A DNA stretch of 64,000 bases from a bacterium (lineage in GTDB: Bacteria; JAHJDO01). The stretch lies in NCBI GenBank assembly GCA_030652805.1, contig JAUSPT010000054.1, forward strand, positions 39,209 through 103,208, in the 5' to 3' direction. A program made the translations under genes and the position numbers. The notes below the pieces were generated by a model. That model had not been told where the DNA came from and did not search any database. It saw nothing but the letters and a program-made list of their open reading frames with translations. Positions 23,501-31,313 of this stretch are shown here, in pieces (the stretch's first letter is position 1; each line of letters begins with the position of its first letter).

Positions 23501-24030
23501 GAACTGCTCTTTTTACGTGCATAATTTTTCTTTTAATAGGAGTTGAATATATAAATGTTCCCCCGTTTCATTATTTTGATTCAACACCGCCGAAACTATA
23601 TACATGGCTTGCAAAACAGGAGGGAGAGTTTAACTCTGCTATTGCTGAGTATCCGATGCTTGCCGGAAGAACGCAAGCATATGGATATATGTTTTGGCAA
23701 AGGGTGCATAAACAGAAACTTGTTAATGGAGGAGATATATCTCGTTTAGAAAAACTTCTCCATATTGATAATCCCCAAACTGTCCAACAGCTTAGAGAAT
23801 GGGGAGTTAAGTATGTGATTATTCACAGGGATTTTTACGAAGATAAAGATTACAAAGAAAACTACAATGTTCCTATGCCGATTATTGATGAAGATAAACT
23901 TGGTTTGAAGCTGATTAAGTCTTTTAACCAGGGAAAGAATAAGCATTATAAAGAACAATATATGTCTCCAAACGTTTATTTTGACAAATTCTTCGGTAAA
24001 ACAGATGTGTATGAGATTCTTGAGAGGTAG
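23497..24030 (+). pseudogene. C-terminal part of the frame-broken GT-C-like membrane protein
   Basis: Read in the frame starting TTA at 23497, the sequence continues LRTALFTCIIFLLIGVEYI (a membrane helix), then NVPPFHYFDSTPPKLYTWLA and AEYPMLAGRTQAYGYMFWQ. It ends FDKFFGKTDVYEILER at 24030. This is the usual extracytoplasmic C-terminal region of such proteins. The first ATG in this frame is at 23656, far inside the domain, and there is no ribosome-binding site, so it is unlikely to be a separate gene. Together with 22208-23500 it would make a protein of about 600 aa. Confidence 0.65.
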
Positions 24031-24054
24031 AGATGATAAGTGTCTGGGGCTTGT

Positions 24055-24083
24055 CCCTGAATTTTTACAAAAATTCTTGGGGG
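24055..24083. terminator. Stem-loop after the broken membrane gene
   Basis: GAATTTTT (24059-24066) pairs with AAAAATTC (24069-24076) across AC, with flanking CCC and GGG extending the stem. It lies 25 nt after the stop at 24030. It may end transcription, but there is no T-tract beyond the stem, so a dispersed repeat is equally possible. Confidence 0.35.
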
Positions 24084-24087
24084 AATT

Positions 24088-24109
24088 GAAAATAGTCTTG
24101 ACTATTTTC
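24088..24109. promoter_or_regulatory. Inverted repeat upstream of the second DUF4143 ATPase
   Basis: 10-bp perfect arms GAAAATAGTC and GACTATTTTC around TT. The centre contains TTGACT. A TATAGT at 24113-24118 and further AAAATAGT copies follow before the ATG at 24132. This parallels the inverted repeat in front of the other DUF4143 gene, so autoregulation is plausible. Confidence 0.5.
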
Positions 24110-24131
24110 CAATATAGTGCAAAATAGTAGT

Positions 24132-25355
24132 ATGCTAGAGAGAAAATTATACATTAATTTGTGGGAATCTTTATCATCTGAAAAACAGATGGTTTTTTTA
24201 AGCGGCCCAAGACAGGTAGGAAAAACCACACTTGCTAAAATTATTGCAAGGAGCTATTCCAACAAATATTATTTTAACTGGGATATCATTTCTAACAAAA
24301 AATTGTTGATTGAAGACCCTGCGTTTTTTCAGCATATAAACAGGGTTGATTCTACCAAACCTATAGTTATATTGGATGAGATACACAAATACAGACAATG
24401 GAAAAATTATTTAAAAGGCATATATGATGAATTTAAAAATGAGTATGCTTTTCTTGTCTCAGGTAGTGGTCGGCTTGATACCTATCAGAAGGGAGGCGAT
24501 TCCCTTGCTGGAAGATATTTTAAATTCCACCTTTTCCCGTTTACAATTGCTGAATTAAGCAGAGAGAATAGAGATTTTAATGATTTCATAGATAATCCAT
24601 TAAAAGATTTTGATATAAGCAAGAAACAATCTACAAAGAAGGTATGGGATGCTCTTTTTAATACAGGCGGTTTCCCCGAGCCTTTTGTAAAAGGAACAAA
24701 AGCGTTTTTAACCAGATGGTCTTCAAATTACTATCATCAGATTGTTCGGGAGGACATTAGGGATGTGTCAGATATAAGAAGAATTAATTCTGTAGATTTG
24801 TTGTTTTCTTTACTTCCGTCAAAAGTTGGAAGTCCTCTGTCTATTAATAATCTCGCTCAGGATATTCAGACAGCGTTTGACAGCATAAAAAGCTGGCTGA
24901 CCTTATTTGAATCTTTTTATCTTATTTTTAGGATATCGCCCTGGACCAGAAAAATAAGCAGAGCGATTTCAAAGGAGAAAAAGCTTTATCTTTTTAATTA
25001 TACTGAGATTCAGGATAAGGGGAGTATGTTCGAAAATATGGTTGCTCTTGAGTTGTTCAGGGCTATAAATAACTGGAATGATTATGGGCTTGGAAGGTTT
25101 ACTCTGCATTTTATACGGAATAAGGAAAAAGAAGAGGTTGATTTTCTTATAGCGGATAAGAATAATCCTGTTTTACTCGTAGAAGCAAAATTTTCGGACG
25201 AAACAGTCTCCAAAAGTTTACTGCATTTTCAAAATATTTTAGACGTTCCTGCAGTCCAGCTTGTTAATAGCGAGAATACTTACAGATATTTTAAGAATGG
25301 CAGGAACAATGTATTGGTTATAACCGCTCATCAATGGTTATCTTCTCTGCCCTGA
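24132..25355 (+). CDS. AAA-type ATPase with DUF4143 domain (second copy)
   Basis: 407 aa from ATG at 24132; a GTG at 24117 is the alternative. Walker A is GPRQVGKT (residues 25-32). Walker B is IVILDEIHKY, followed by LVSGSGRLD and LAGRYFKFHLFPFTIAEL. The C-terminal part has EKEEVDFLIADKNNPVLLVEAKF, a PD-(D/E)XK-like Asp...ExK pattern. It belongs to a different subfamily from the gene at 20586. It is followed by the decayed end of a membrane-protein gene (25363-25419), so it probably replaced or entered a tandem copy of the gene at 22208. Confidence 0.88.
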   Translation: MLERKLYINLWESLSSEKQMVFLSGPRQVGKTTLAKIIARSYSNKYYFNWDIISNKKLLIEDPAFFQHINRVDSTKPIVILDEIHKYRQWKNYLKGIYDEFKNEYAFLVSGSGRLDTYQKGGDSLAGRYFKFHLFPFTIAELSRENRDFNDFIDNPLKDFDISKKQSTKKVWDALFNTGGFPEPFVKGTKAFLTRWSSNYYHQIVREDIRDVSDIRRINSVDLLFSLLPSKVGSPLSINNLAQDIQTAFDSIKSWLTLFESFYLIFRISPWTRKISRAISKEKKLYLFNYTEIQDKGSMFENMVALELFRAINNWNDYGLGRFTLHFIRNKEKEEVDFLIADKNNPVLLVEAKFSDETVSKSLLHFQNILDVPAVQLVNSENTYRYFKNGRNNVLVITAHQWLSSLP

Positions 25356-25362
25356 ACATTAA

Positions 25363-25419
25363 CAGACAATCTGTTTTGATAAATTCTTTGGTAAAACAGA
25401 CATATATAAGATAAAATAA
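25363..25419 (+). pseudogene. Remnant 3' end of a second copy of the GT-C-like gene
   Basis: In one frame the sequence reads FDKFFGKTDIYKIK then TAA (25375-25419). This copies the end of the gene at 24030, FDKFFGKTDVYEILER, with silent and conservative changes. Nothing upstream in that frame is coding. The DUF4143 ATPase gene occupies the place where the body of this copy would have been. Confidence 0.65.
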
Positions 25420-25441
25420 GAAAACTTAGGAGAAAGGTATT

Positions 25442-26566
25442 ATGCGAGAACTGGTTTTAGTAACAGGCGGTGCGGGGTTTATTGGCTCATATATCGTTGA
25501 TGAATTGGTGAAAAGAGGTTATAGAGTCAGAGTGCTGGACAATCTTGATCCTCAAGTGCATGGAGATAATGCAGATGTTCCGGGATACCTTAATAAAGAA
25601 GCAGAGTTTATAAATGGAGACGTTCGAAGTCCGGATGATGTCAGAAAAGCAATAGAAAATGTTGAGATAATTTTTCATGAGGCTGCTGCTGTTGGCGTTG
25701 GGCAGTCAATGTATGAAATCAGAAAATATATGGATGTTAATACGCTTGGTACTGCTAATTTGCTTGAACAGATAATAAAGTGTAAAGGCAAAATCAAAAA
25801 ACTCATCGTAGCATCTTCAATGTCAATATACGGAGAAGGCGAGTATGAATGCTCTAAATGCAGCAGGATATCGCCAAAATTGAGACCTGTCGCTCAGTTA
25901 GAAAAAAGGCAGTGGGAGATGAAATGCCATATCTGCGGGGAAGATGCTAAACCAATTCCTACTAATGAAGAAAAGTCGTTAAATTCTACATCCATTTACG
26001 CAATATCAAAAAAGGACCAGGAAGAAATGTGCCTGTGCATTGGAAGAGTATACAACATACCGACAGTTGCGCTGAGATATTTCAATACATACGGACCCAG
26101 ACAGGCTTTGTCCAATCCATATACAGGAGTTGCTGCCATTTTTTCATCCAGACTTCTTAATAATCATACTCCGATAATATATGAGGATGGTCTTCAGAGC
26201 AGGGATTTTGTGCATGTTAAAGATATTGCACAAGCAAATATGCTTGCAATGGAATCTGACAATGCTAATTATGAAATGTTTAATGTGGGAACAGGAAGAA
26301 GACTGTCTATTCTGGATATAGCGAATGCGCTTATAAGCAGGCTAAATTTTAAAGGAAAGCCTGAAATTACTTATCAGTTCAGAGAAGGAGATATTCGGCA
26401 CTGCTATGCTGATATTTCTAAGATAAAGGAACAACTCGGATACTCTCCAAAGCATAAATTTGAGGACGGGATTGAGGAGCTTGTAAACTGGGTCAAAGAA
26501 CAGCATGCGGAGGATAGAGTCGAACAGGCAAGAAAGGAGCTTGAAAACAGATGCTTGACAAAATGA
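25442..26566 (+). CDS. SDR with zinc-ribbon insertion, dTDP-L-rhamnose 4-epimerase-like
   Basis: 374 aa. The Rossmann motif GGAGFIG is at residues 9-15; SSMSIYGEG and IYAISKKDQ supply the catalytic Ser/Tyr/Lys (Tyr186, Lys190). A distinctive insertion between them carries CxxC at 137/140 and 162/165, a likely structural zinc ribbon. This layout, with RYFNTYGPRQALSNPYTGVAAIF, matches WbiB-type dTDP-L-rhamnose 4-epimerases, which make dTDP-6-deoxy-L-talose. All four dTDP-L-rhamnose genes follow within 6 kb, so the substrate would be available locally. AGGAGAAAGG precedes the ATG, which begins a new gene run. Confidence 0.8.
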   Translation: MRELVLVTGGAGFIGSYIVDELVKRGYRVRVLDNLDPQVHGDNADVPGYLNKEAEFINGDVRSPDDVRKAIENVEIIFHEAAAVGVGQSMYEIRKYMDVNTLGTANLLEQIIKCKGKIKKLIVASSMSIYGEGEYECSKCSRISPKLRPVAQLEKRQWEMKCHICGEDAKPIPTNEEKSLNSTSIYAISKKDQEEMCLCIGRVYNIPTVALRYFNTYGPRQALSNPYTGVAAIFSSRLLNNHTPIIYEDGLQSRDFVHVKDIAQANMLAMESDNANYEMFNVGTGRRLSILDIANALISRLNFKGKPEITYQFREGDIRHCYADISKIKEQLGYSPKHKFEDGIEELVNWVKEQHAEDRVEQARKELENRCLTK

Positions 26567-27534
26567 ATGTATTAATTACTGGTGGTGCTGGCTTTATTGG
26601 CTCGCACCTGTCTGAAAAATTACTTAGTATTGGGCATGAAGTTTATGTAATAGATGATCTCTCAACAGGTAGTATTAGAAACATAGAACATCTTCTTACC
26701 AATCCAAAGTTCCATCTCAGTACTGACACAGTTACAAATGAGACATTGCTTAGTTCAGTAGTGGATAAAATAGATATAATCTATCATCTGGCAGCTGCGG
26801 TTGGCGTGCAGCTGGTTGTAAAAAGTCCTGTTAAAACAATTGAAACCAATGTACATGGAACAGAAGTTGTATTGAAAGCTGCAGCAAAAGAGAACAAAAA
26901 AGTATTAATTGCATCGACCTCAGAAGTGTATGGAAAGAGTAAAAATATACCATATAAAGAGGACGATAACTTATTAATTGGTCCTCCAACGTTTGGAAGA
27001 TGGAGTTATGCGTGTTCTAAGGCGCTGGATGAATTTTTGGCAATGGCATATTGGAAAGAAAAGAAATTGCCGGTTGTGATCACCAGATTTTTCAATACGA
27101 TTGGACCAAAGCAAACAGGGCAATACGGAATGGTTGTGCCAACATTCATAAAACAGGCTTTATCCGGAAAACCGATAACCGTATATGGGGATGGTAAGCA
27201 GAGACGCTGTTTTACATACGTTGGGGACGTAGTTAACGCAATTATTGCATTAATGGAAAAGGATAAAGCGATTGGCCAAATATTCAATATTGGAGGTACG
27301 GAGGAGATAAGCATAGAAGATCTGGCAAAGAAAATAAAGCAGTTAACAAATAGTTCTTCGGAAATAGTTCATATCCCTTATGACCAAGCTTATGAGCAGG
27401 GCTTTGAAGATATGCGCAGAAGAATACCGGACATATCAAAATTATCCCGAATGCTTTCGGGAATAGGTAACTTTCCAAAACACGGGTTGGATGAGACATT
27501 GAAATTAATAATAGAAAATTTTAAATTAGAATAG
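26563..27534 (+). CDS. SDR sugar-nucleotide epimerase/decarboxylase-like
   Basis: 323 aa from the ATG overlapping the previous stop (ATGA); the ATG at 26551 adds four residues. The motif GGAGFIG is near the N-terminus, STSEVYGKS and the SYACSKALDE block hold the active site, and FFNTIGPKQTGQYGMVVPTFIKQAL resembles UDP-glucuronate decarboxylase and related UDP-sugar SDRs. It acts on a nucleotide sugar in the cytoplasm. The exact reaction cannot be told from the sequence. It lies between the 4-epimerase-like gene and rmlA. Confidence 0.75.
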   Translation: MNVLITGGAGFIGSHLSEKLLSIGHEVYVIDDLSTGSIRNIEHLLTNPKFHLSTDTVTNETLLSSVVDKIDIIYHLAAAVGVQLVVKSPVKTIETNVHGTEVVLKAAAKENKKVLIASTSEVYGKSKNIPYKEDDNLLIGPPTFGRWSYACSKALDEFLAMAYWKEKKLPVVITRFFNTIGPKQTGQYGMVVPTFIKQALSGKPITVYGDGKQRRCFTYVGDVVNAIIALMEKDKAIGQIFNIGGTEEISIEDLAKKIKQLTNSSSEIVHIPYDQAYEQGFEDMRRRIPDISKLSRMLSGIGNFPKHGLDETLKLIIENFKLE

Positions 27535-27542
27535 GAAAGCTT

Positions 27543-28256
27543 ATGAAAGGAATAATTCTATCAGGCGGCACAGGTACAAGACTTTATCCTTTGACAAAGG
27601 TTATTAATAAACATCTCTTGCCTGTTGGGAAAAAGCCTATTATTTATTACGCAATTGAACAACTGGTTAATGCCAATATTACTGAAATCTTAGTGGTTAC
27701 CGGTGTTGACCACATGGGGGATATGGTTAATACGCTTGGCAGTGGAAAAGAGTTTGGATGCGAATTTACGTACAAGGTTCAGGATGAAGCTGGCGGCATT
27801 GCGCAGGCGGTAGGGCTTGGAGAAAGGTTCTCAGAAGGGAATAAGATTATTGCAATATTGGGAGATAATCTGTTTGAAGAAGATTTAAGCATTTATATTA
27901 ATGAATACAGAAAACAGAAAACAGGCGCGAAGGTTTTGCTAAAAAAGGTAGCAAATCCCAGACGATTTGGTGTGGCGGAGATTGTTGATAATAAGATTAA
28001 AGGAATTAGGGAAAAGCCAAAAACACCTAAAAGCAAGTATGTGGTAACAGGGGTGTATATGTACGATAGAAGAGCATTTGAGATAATCAAGGGATTGAAG
28101 CCCTCTGCAAGGGGAGAACTTGAGATTACAGATGTAAATAATAAATATATAGAACAGGGAGATATGACATATCATATTCTAAAAGGATGGTGGATAGATG
28201 CCGGCACATTTGAATCACTCAAAAAGGCTAATGAGCTAATTGAGGAAAGGAAATAA
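27543..28256 (+). CDS. rmlA: Glucose-1-phosphate thymidylyltransferase, short form
   Basis: 237 aa. The nucleotide-binding loop is GGTGTRLYPLT (residues 8-18), followed by NKHLLPVGKKPIIYY, ILGDNLF (metal site) and REKPKTPKS. The C-terminal GWWIDAGTFESL motif is typical of RmlA. It makes dTDP-glucose from dTTP and glucose-1-phosphate, the first step to dTDP-L-rhamnose. It lacks the extra C-terminal helices of the 290-residue enteric RmlA, so feedback control may differ. rmlD, rmlC and rmlB follow after one unknown gene. Confidence 0.92.
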   Translation: MKGIILSGGTGTRLYPLTKVINKHLLPVGKKPIIYYAIEQLVNANITEILVVTGVDHMGDMVNTLGSGKEFGCEFTYKVQDEAGGIAQAVGLGERFSEGNKIIAILGDNLFEEDLSIYINEYRKQKTGAKVLLKKVANPRRFGVAEIVDNKIKGIREKPKTPKSKYVVTGVYMYDRRAFEIIKGLKPSARGELEITDVNNKYIEQGDMTYHILKGWWIDAGTFESLKKANELIEERK

Positions 28257-28305
28257 TTTAAGATGACAAAAAAATATGCAATAGGCATGCAGGAAAGGAA
28301 GAAAA

Positions 28306-28995
28306 ATGAAAATGTTTAGACGTATATTTTTAACAATTCTTATTTGTTTTCCGAGTTTGTTTTCTTTGGGTGCTACAGTAGAACAGTTATTTTATTGTAG
28401 CTTTGCCAAAGGAGAATGGAATTCTAAAGAGTGGATACAGGTAAAGAGTCCAAGGTGGGATTATTCTGGCAGCTGGATTCAGGGAACTTCCTATATAGAA
28501 AATAAAACGCCTAAAGGTGCAACTCCTAAAGAAATGCTCGGTACTCGTGCGCCTGAAACATATACAAGTATGGTTTTGCAAAAGAAATGCAAAGGGGATA
28601 TTACCATAAGTTCCACTATGGAGTTTACTGATAGGATGGCACCTCTGATTGTCATTGCTCCTGAGATCGGGAAGAGTAAAAGCGGGCTTCCTGAATATCG
28701 GGAACATTACGAAGTGGTTGTTTTTGATAGGGGAATCAATGTGTGGCACCATTATTTCAGAAATGGGAAACCTTATTGGAAAAAAGCTGCATATTCTCAA
28801 TTTAAGCTGTTGCCAAATACTAAATATAAACTTAAGGTGAAAATTTCACATACAGATAAGGGGAAAATGCTTGCGGTTATTATCGAAGATCACGAAATGG
28901 GATACTTGGATGATTCTCTTCCCGATGATTTTTATGTGGGAATTACTGGCTGTGAAGGTGTTAATCGTTTTTACGATTTTTCTCTGGAGAAATAA
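28306..28995 (+). CDS. Secreted protein of unknown function in the rml operon
   Basis: 229 aa. A signal peptide is clear (MKMFRRIFLTILICFPSLFS, cut near LGA). The mature part is rich in Trp/Tyr and beta-type sequence (WNSKEWIQVKSPRW, YEVVVFDRGINVWHHYF, YKLKVKISH), with a final GITGCEGVNRFYDFSLEK. This resembles concanavalin-like or DUF1080-type sugar-binding sandwiches, but no catalytic motif stands out. It is the only exported protein between rmlA and rmlD. It may bind or trim the rhamnose-containing glycan in the periplasm (inference). Confidence 0.6.
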   Translation: MKMFRRIFLTILICFPSLFSLGATVEQLFYCSFAKGEWNSKEWIQVKSPRWDYSGSWIQGTSYIENKTPKGATPKEMLGTRAPETYTSMVLQKKCKGDITISSTMEFTDRMAPLIVIAPEIGKSKSGLPEYREHYEVVVFDRGINVWHHYFRNGKPYWKKAAYSQFKLLPNTKYKLKVKISHTDKGKMLAVIIEDHEMGYLDDSLPDDFYVGITGCEGVNRFYDFSLEK

Positions 28996-29001
28996 AAATT
29001 T

Positions 29002-29871
29002 ATGAAGGTATTATTAACAGGTTCAAAAGGTATGCTTGCAAAAGAATTTATTTCTGAGTGTCAGAAAAGGACAGATTACACAATTATTGCTCTTGAGAGA
29101 GAAAAATGCAATATTACTGATTTCTCTTCTATTAGAGATGCAGTTAGAGATATAAGGCCTGATGTCATAATAAATTGTGCTTCATATACTGATGTTGATG
29201 GATGTGAGAGGGATCAAGAAAAAGCCTTTAATGTGAATGGAGAAGGAGTAAAAAATCTTATGCAGGCCTGCAGAGAGAATGACATGCTGCTTGTGCACTT
29301 CTCTACAGATTTTGTGTTTGATGGTGAAAAGAAGTCTCCATATACAGAAGAAGATAAGCCGAATCCGCTCAACATATATGGAAAATCTAAGCTTTTGGGA
29401 GAACAGTATCTGCTAAATTCACATATCAGATTCTTTTTGATAAGAACTTCGTGGATGTATGGAAATGGAGGGAGGAACTTTGCGAAAGCTGTTGTAGACA
29501 AGGTAACTAACCAGTCTGAAATCAGTGTTGTTGATGATCAAATTGGGAATCCTACTTGGGTAAAGGATATTGTTGATATAACCTTGAGATTACTTGAGAC
29601 AAAACAGTACGGAATATATAACTATTCAAACGAAGGGGAATGCAGCTGGTATGAGTTTGCTTGCGAGATTATAAAGATTCTTCAGAATTCAGAAAACAAG
29701 TTTCATAATACAAAGGTAATACCGATTAAAAGCGCTCAATTAAAAAGAGCGGCAAAGAGGCCTGCATATTCTGCGCTAAATAAAAGTAAAATTAAGTCTG
29801 CGGTCGGTATTGATGTTCCACATTGGAGGGAAAGTTTAAAAAAGTTCTTAATAGAGGGGAGTGAATTATGA
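29002..29871 (+). CDS. rmlD: dTDP-4-dehydrorhamnose reductase
   Basis: 289 aa. It starts MKVLLTGSKGMLAKE, the usual RmlD nucleotide-binding loop, then PDVIINCASYTDVDGCE, HFSTDFVFDGEKKSPYTEED and the NIYGKSKLLGE active site (Tyr about 126, Lys about 130). RTSWMYGNGGRNF and DQIGNPTW complete the family signature. It catalyses the final NAD(P)H-dependent reduction to dTDP-L-rhamnose. It ends in a 4-nt overlap with rmlC. Confidence 0.92.
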   Translation: MKVLLTGSKGMLAKEFISECQKRTDYTIIALEREKCNITDFSSIRDAVRDIRPDVIINCASYTDVDGCERDQEKAFNVNGEGVKNLMQACRENDMLLVHFSTDFVFDGEKKSPYTEEDKPNPLNIYGKSKLLGEQYLLNSHIRFFLIRTSWMYGNGGRNFAKAVVDKVTNQSEISVVDDQIGNPTWVKDIVDITLRLLETKQYGIYNYSNEGECSWYEFACEIIKILQNSENKFHNTKVIPIKSAQLKRAAKRPAYSALNKSKIKSAVGIDVPHWRESLKKFLIEGSEL

Positions 29872-30323
29872 TTAATGGTGTTAAAATAAAAAAGCTAAAG
29901 GCAATTCCTGACGAACGCGGTCATGTTATGGAGATATTCAGGGAGGATGATGAAATTTTTTCCAGGTTTGGACAAGTCTATATAACTACTGCTTATCCTG
30001 GTGTTGTTAAAGCATGGCATTATCATAAGAAACAGACAGATAATTTTGCATGCATCAGAGGGATGATGAAGGTAGTCCTCCATGACAGCAGAACCGGTTC
30101 TCCTACAAAGGGAGAGATTAATGAATTTTTTATAGGAGAGCATAATAACTTGCTTATACAGATCCCTAAAATGGTAACGCATGGTTTTAAATGCATAAGT
30201 GAATACGAGGCCATAATAGTTAATTGTCCTACAGAATGTTATAACCACAAAGAACCAGATGAATACAGAATAGATCCGCATAAAAGCGATATTCTATATG
30301 ACTGGAGCAGGAAAAACGGATAA
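29868..30323 (+). CDS. rmlC: dTDP-4-dehydrorhamnose 3,5-epimerase family protein
   Basis: 151 aa, cupin barrel. DERGHVMEIFREDDEIFSRFGQVYITTAYPGVVKAWHYHKKQTDNF holds the catalytic His region (HYHKKQ near residue 51). The segment IQIPKMVTHGFKCISEYEAIIVNCPTECYNHKEPDEYRID is typical of the RmlC family. It is shorter than the 180-residue classical enzyme but matches the short RmlC-like group. It inverts C3 and C5 of dTDP-4-keto-6-deoxyglucose. It lies between rmlD (4-nt overlap) and rmlB (12 nt). Confidence 0.88.
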   Translation: MINGVKIKKLKAIPDERGHVMEIFREDDEIFSRFGQVYITTAYPGVVKAWHYHKKQTDNFACIRGMMKVVLHDSRTGSPTKGEINEFFIGEHNNLLIQIPKMVTHGFKCISEYEAIIVNCPTECYNHKEPDEYRIDPHKSDILYDWSRKNG

Positions 30324-30335
30324 TTGGAGCGAAAA

Positions 30336-31313
30336 ATGAATCTGTTGGTTACTGGTGGATGTGGTTTTATAGGGTCTAATTTTATACGATATGAGTTAGA
30401 GAAGCATAGCTCTATAAGCATTGTAAACCTGGATAAGTTAACATACGCAGGAAATTTAGAAAATCTTTTAGATATCCACAAAAAACATAAAGACAGGTAT
30501 GTATTTGTTAAGGGCGATATTTTAGATGCAGAATTAGTTAAGCAAATTATTGCAGAAAATAGAGTTGATATAATTGTTAATTTTGCCGCTGAATCACATG
30601 TGGACAGAAGCATCAGGGATTCGTCTGAGTTTATGAAAACAAATATACTTGGAGTGCAGACTCTTCTTGATATTGCAAAACAGGCTGGCATTAAGCGTTT
30701 CATACAGATCTCAACGGATGAGGTATATGGAGATCTTCCTGGTGAAGGCTATTTTAGGGAAGAAACTCCACTTGCGCCAAACAGTCCTTACGCCGCAAGC
30801 AAAGCGTCAGCTGACATGCTTGTCGGAGCTTATTTTCATACCTATCAATTGCCTGTTATAATTACACGATGTTCAAATAATTACGGTCCATACCAATTCC
30901 CTGAGAAATTTATTCCACTAATAATCATCAACGCTCTCCAGTCTAAGGCACTGCCTATTTATGGGGATGGAACAAATGTAAGGGACTGGATCCATGTAAA
31001 AGATCACTGTAGCGCTATTGATTTAGTATTGCAGAGAGGAGAAATAGGAGAGATTTATAACATAGGCGCCAACAATGAAAGAACTAATATAGATATAGCC
31101 AAGTTTGTTTTAAAAAGATTGGGAAAGACAGAGACATTAATAAAATTTGTAAAAGACAGGCTAGGCCATGATCGGCGTTATGCTATTAATGCAGATAAGA
31201 TTAAGAAAGCATTAGGCTGGAAACCTGTTTATGATTTTGAAGATGGATTAAAACAAACCATATCATGGTACATTAAGAATGAGAACTGGTGGAAGAGCAT
31301 AATTGGGTTATGA
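30336..31313 (+). CDS. rmlB: dTDP-glucose 4,6-dehydratase
   Basis: 325 aa. The motif GGCGFIGSN lies at residues 7-15, the STDEVYGDLPGEG block carries the catalytic Asp-Glu pair, and SPYAASKASAD gives Tyr and Lys. The stretches ITRCSNNYGPYQFPEKFIPL and YGDGTNVRDWIHVKDH are near-diagnostic for RmlB. It converts dTDP-glucose to dTDP-4-keto-6-deoxyglucose. The ATG at 30336 is preferred because GGAG at 30326-30329 is well spaced; a TTG at 30324 is the longer option. It completes the pathway with rmlA, rmlC and rmlD. Confidence 0.93.
   Translation: MNLLVTGGCGFIGSNFIRYELEKHSSISIVNLDKLTYAGNLENLLDIHKKHKDRYVFVKGDILDAELVKQIIAENRVDIIVNFAAESHVDRSIRDSSEFMKTNILGVQTLLDIAKQAGIKRFIQISTDEVYGDLPGEGYFREETPLAPNSPYAASKASADMLVGAYFHTYQLPVIITRCSNNYGPYQFPEKFIPLIIINALQSKALPIYGDGTNVRDWIHVKDHCSAIDLVLQRGEIGEIYNIGANNERTNIDIAKFVLKRLGKTETLIKFVKDRLGHDRRYAINADKIKKALGWKPVYDFEDGLKQTISWYIKNENWWKSIIGL

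Noticed and set aside
23656..24030. Separate gene starting at the ATG at 23656
   Set aside because: Coding sequence continues upstream in the same frame to 23497, there is no ribosome-binding site, and the ATG lies within a conserved domain.
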